A stretch of 64,000 nucleotides of DNA from Aptenodytes patagonicus. Its lineage: Eukaryota > Chordata > Aves > Sphenisciformes > Spheniscidae. The translations under genes were made by a program, and so were the position numbers. The stretch lies in the NCBI RefSeq assembly GCF_965638725.1, contig NC_134951.1:104803811-104867810 (forward strand). The letters run 5' to 3'. Each line of letters starts with the position of its first letter. Position 1 is the stretch's first letter. Of the stretch, positions 63,410 to 64,000 are shown in pieces. The notes beneath the pieces were generated by a model. That model was given only the letters and a program-made list of their open reading frames with translations. It was not told where the DNA came from and ran no database searches.

Positions 63410-64000
63410 CTTGTGGACAGGCAAGATACCAGCAGATCAGGAAAAGCTAAGACGGTGCCTGTCTTTAAGAGGTATATCTGGGGGCAGTTAGAGCAAAGTT
63501 AGGGAATTATAAAGCAGTTTGCATCAGCTCAAAACCTTTAGGACAAATTCCCAAAACAGTTTAAAAGCACCTACAAGAGAAGTGACTGATTAAAAAAAAA
63601 AAAAAAGAAACTACATCACACCAAGCCCGTTTCCTTCTAGGAAAGAGTGGCTGGAGAAGAAGCCACAGATGCTCTCTATCTTGATTTGCAAGGCTGTGGC
63701 AGTGTGGAGGCACAACCTTCCTGTTGGAAAAGCTGGGAATACACTGAACGGCCTGAGGGAGGGGTTTGATGCCCAGCTGGACGGGTAGCATCCCTGGAGG
63801 GCAGCGGTGGCAGCAGACATTACATCACAAGCTTTCCATTATAGTTTGTTCTGGAGCAAGTCTTTTAATGGGTTTGTTGATAGCCACTGCTGGACAAAGG
63901 CCTATGCTTATTACATTTGCAAATGATAAGAAGCTTCAAGGTCTTTAAAGAGCAGGATTTGAATTCAAGATGTTATCAACAAATATGAAAAATGGCCTGG
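63410..64000 (+). mobile_element. Ancient CR1/L3-type LINE, reverse transcriptase region
   Basis: Degraded plus-strand ORF2. In order: 'gtgcctgtctttaagagg' (VPVFKR, RT front) at about 63456; 'gggaattataaagcagtttg' (GNYKAV; consensus GNYRPV) at about 63503; 'gatgctctctatcttgattt' (DALYLDL; consensus DVVYLDF) at about 63669; and ITFANDKKLQG (consensus FADDTKLGG, catalytic motif altered) at about 63913-63945. The motifs are in the right order with indels between them. It may continue beyond the window. Confidence 0.75.

Noticed and set aside
53910-64000. First exons of SYT14, the expected human neighbour of UTP25
   Set aside because: No synaptotagmin-like exon was recognised. The region may lie upstream of it, but nothing in the sequence shows this.

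Overview
The window is nuclear DNA from a vertebrate, almost certainly a bird. It carries three intron-containing plus-strand genes with canonical GT-AG junctions. The repeats are CR1 LINEs with the ATTCTATG octamer 3' end, plus an ERV LTR family that I recall as widespread in bird genomes. Introns and intergenic gaps are short. There is no bacterial, plasmid or phage content, no CRISPR array, and no rRNA or tRNA gene that I can support. All family and synteny statements come from memory; no search was run.

Layout. (1) Positions 1-15780: the 3' half of TRERF1. Eleven coding exons give about 579 codons with an ELM2 domain, a SANT domain and two C2H2 zinc fingers, followed by an inferred 2.9 kb 3'UTR. 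(2) 16290-25460: MRPS10, complete. It starts in a CpG island and has seven exons encoding 197 aa. A 2 kb decayed minus-strand CR1 sits in its third intron. (3) 25460-37700: about 12 kb of intergenic DNA with one short CR1, a scrambled CR1 5' junction, and an unassigned GC/CpG-rich island at 34.2-34.7 kb. (4) 37998-53910: UTP25 (DIEXF), complete. It starts in a CpG island and has twelve exons encoding 769 aa. (5) 53910-64000: downstream intergenic DNA with one young and two ancient CR1-type remnants and one full-length ERV LTR. I could not identify a fourth gene.

The exon chains were built by joining ORF pieces through splice sites and checking codon phase at each junction. All three chains close in frame. 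Products: TRERF1 is a transcription and chromatin regulator related to the MIDEAS scaffold of the HDAC1/2 MiDAC complex. MRPS10 is the small-subunit mitoribosomal protein uS10m. UTP25 is a nucleolar small-subunit processome factor with a degenerate DEAD-box fold. The genes are not functionally linked, although MRPS10 and UTP25 are both housekeeping ribosome genes with CpG-island promoters.

The most notable points are: TRERF1-MRPS10 (human 6p21.1 type) lying directly beside UTP25 (human 1q32 type); the orphan CpG island with good splice donors on both strands; a three-copy hairpin rearrangement at a CR1 5' end; a cluster of Pumilio-type sites in the TRERF1 3'UTR; and a YY1-type motif on the MRPS10 start codon. 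I saw no clearly new biological system.
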